A DNA stretch of 64,000 nucleotides, taken from Devosia sp. Root635 (GTDB lineage Bacteria > Pseudomonadota > Alphaproteobacteria > Rhizobiales > Devosiaceae). Below are positions 63,428 to 64,000 of the stretch, piece after piece (the stretch's first letter is position 1; each line of letters opens with the position of its first letter). Position numbers and translations under genes: made by a program. The stretch covers positions 1 through 64,000 of the forward strand of contig NZ_LMGZ01000024.1 of NCBI RefSeq assembly GCF_001427605.1, in the 5' to 3' direction. The notes beneath the pieces were generated by a model. That model worked only from the letters and a program-made list of their open reading frames with translations, made no database searches and was not told the origin of the DNA.

Positions 63428-64000
63428 TCAGCGCAGCAGGGGGCGCACCTCGGATTGGACTTTCCGCATCAGGGGCAGGAAATTGGCGATCATGTGCGAG
63501 GTGGAGGCACGGGCGGACTGGGCGCCGATATTGAGCGCGGCAACCGTGTGGCCCTGGGCATTGAACAGCGGCACGGCGATGGAGCAGAGGCCCAGCTCCA
63601 GTTCCTCGTCGATGACGGCGAAGCCCTGCGCCGCGATGACGGCCAGTTCGGTGGTGATCGAGGGCAGGTCGGCCTTGGTCTTGGCGGTATAGGCGATGAG
63701 CTCGGAGCGGTTGAGCACTTCGCGGGCGGCAGCGGGCGGGAGAGACGCGAGCAGGATGCGACCCATCGACGTGCAATAAGCAGGCAATCTCGCTCCGGCC
63801 CCGAGGTTGATCGACATGACCCGGCGATAGGAGGCGCGGGCGATATAGAGGATTTCGGTATTGTCGAGCACGGCGGCAGAGGAGCTTTCGTTGATCTGGC
63901 CGGACAGTTCTTCGAGGAAGGGCTGGATCAACCGGGGCAGCGGCGTGGCGGCAAGATAGGAATGGCCCAGGTTAAGTACCCGTGGCGTAAGGCGAAAAAA
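63428..64000 (-). CDS. IclR-family transcriptional regulator (5' end outside the window)
   Basis: The visible part (about 190 residues) is the C-terminal effector domain of IclR proteins: FFRLTPRVLNLGHSYLAATP at the window edge, then ILYIARASYRRVMSINLGAG, YCTSMGRILLASLPPAAARE, QGFAVIDEELELGLCSIAVP and ends at VRPLLR. The lead-in RLTPRVLxLGxSYL is typical of the PcaR/PobR/CatR subgroup, which controls aromatic compound breakdown. The HTH lies beyond 64000. The TTG at 63931 is not the true start. Confidence 0.9.
   Translation of the reverse strand, partial: FFRLTPRVLNLGHSYLAATPLPRLIQPFLEELSGQINESSSAAVLDNTEILYIARASYRRVMSINLGAGARLPAYCTSMGRILLASLPPAAAREVLNRSELIAYTAKTKADLPSITTELAVIAAQGFAVIDEELELGLCSIAVPLFNAQGHTVAALNIGAQSARASTSHMIANFLPLMRKVQSEVRPLLR

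Overview
The window looks like a chromosomal segment from a high-GC alphaproteobacterium of the order Hyphomicrobiales. My best guess is a Devosia-like genome. The signs are the protein flavour (MidA/PgeF/Lgt cluster, long PstA and PstC, YCII plus long ECF sigma factor, clpS, hlyU, rpoD with a large non-conserved insert), TTAA-N7-TTAA motifs of the CtrA type, and several families of imperfect palindromic intergenic repeats. No tRNA, rRNA, CRISPR array, insertion sequence or prophage was found. Most genes are housekeeping or core accessory.

Layout. 1-11.7 kb: translation and nucleotide genes (pth, rplY, prs), an ECF sigma/YCII pair, pgeF-midA-lgt, ubiK, a metallophosphoesterase, ybjN-proC and a cold-shock gene. 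11.7-16.6 kb: a strongly structured intergenic region ending in a terminator, a TPR methyltransferase, ltaE, a phytanoyl-CoA dioxygenase-like gene and catB with a leader region. 16.6-30.1 kb: carB, a higBA-type module, a small two-gene module with a frameshifted first gene, an RlmL-like methyltransferase, an aminotransferase/sulfotransferase pair, clpS, an ArsR-controlled MFS pump and an ABC-2 exporter. 30.1-43.9 kb: a periplasmic cyclic nucleotide phosphodiesterase with a Pho box, a zinc metallopeptidase, carA diverging from yqeY, then dnaG-rpoD and a compact hicB-hicA-DUF2442 cluster, followed by a DUF4424 gene broken by one amber codon. 43.9-55.6 kb: envelope proteins (TerB/DUF533, YqhA, a large OmpA-like protein), YjbQ-TauE, SIMPL, a 2-keto-3-deoxy-sugar-acid dehydratase plus ketoglutarate semialdehyde dehydrogenase pair, and an MFS exporter. 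55.6-64 kb: the complete pstSCAB-phoU-phoB operon read on the minus strand, an aldo/keto reductase and the 3' part of an IclR regulator.

How parts connect. The phosphate operon has a Pho box before pstS, and a second good Pho box lies before the cpdB-like gene 30 kb away, so both probably answer to the PhoB encoded here. carA and carB are 14 kb apart but make one enzyme. yqeY, dnaG and rpoD form the usual macromolecular synthesis neighbourhood, here interrupted by a diguanylate cyclase and an HdeD-like gene.

The most interesting item is the catB leader. A consensus promoter places the transcription start almost on the ATG of a 15-codon open reading frame. The first bases of that frame can pair with the sequence just upstream of the catB start, and its last codons form a strong hairpin. 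This looks like a near-leaderless, ribosome-controlled attenuator of a chloramphenicol resistance gene. Second-tier items are the structured RNA candidate at 11.9-12.1 kb, the frameshifted PRVPAGHPTGGRWT gene next to a DUF6968-like gene, the cpdB Pho box with a TetR-type palindrome, and a palindromic repeat whose last base is the first base of a start codon.
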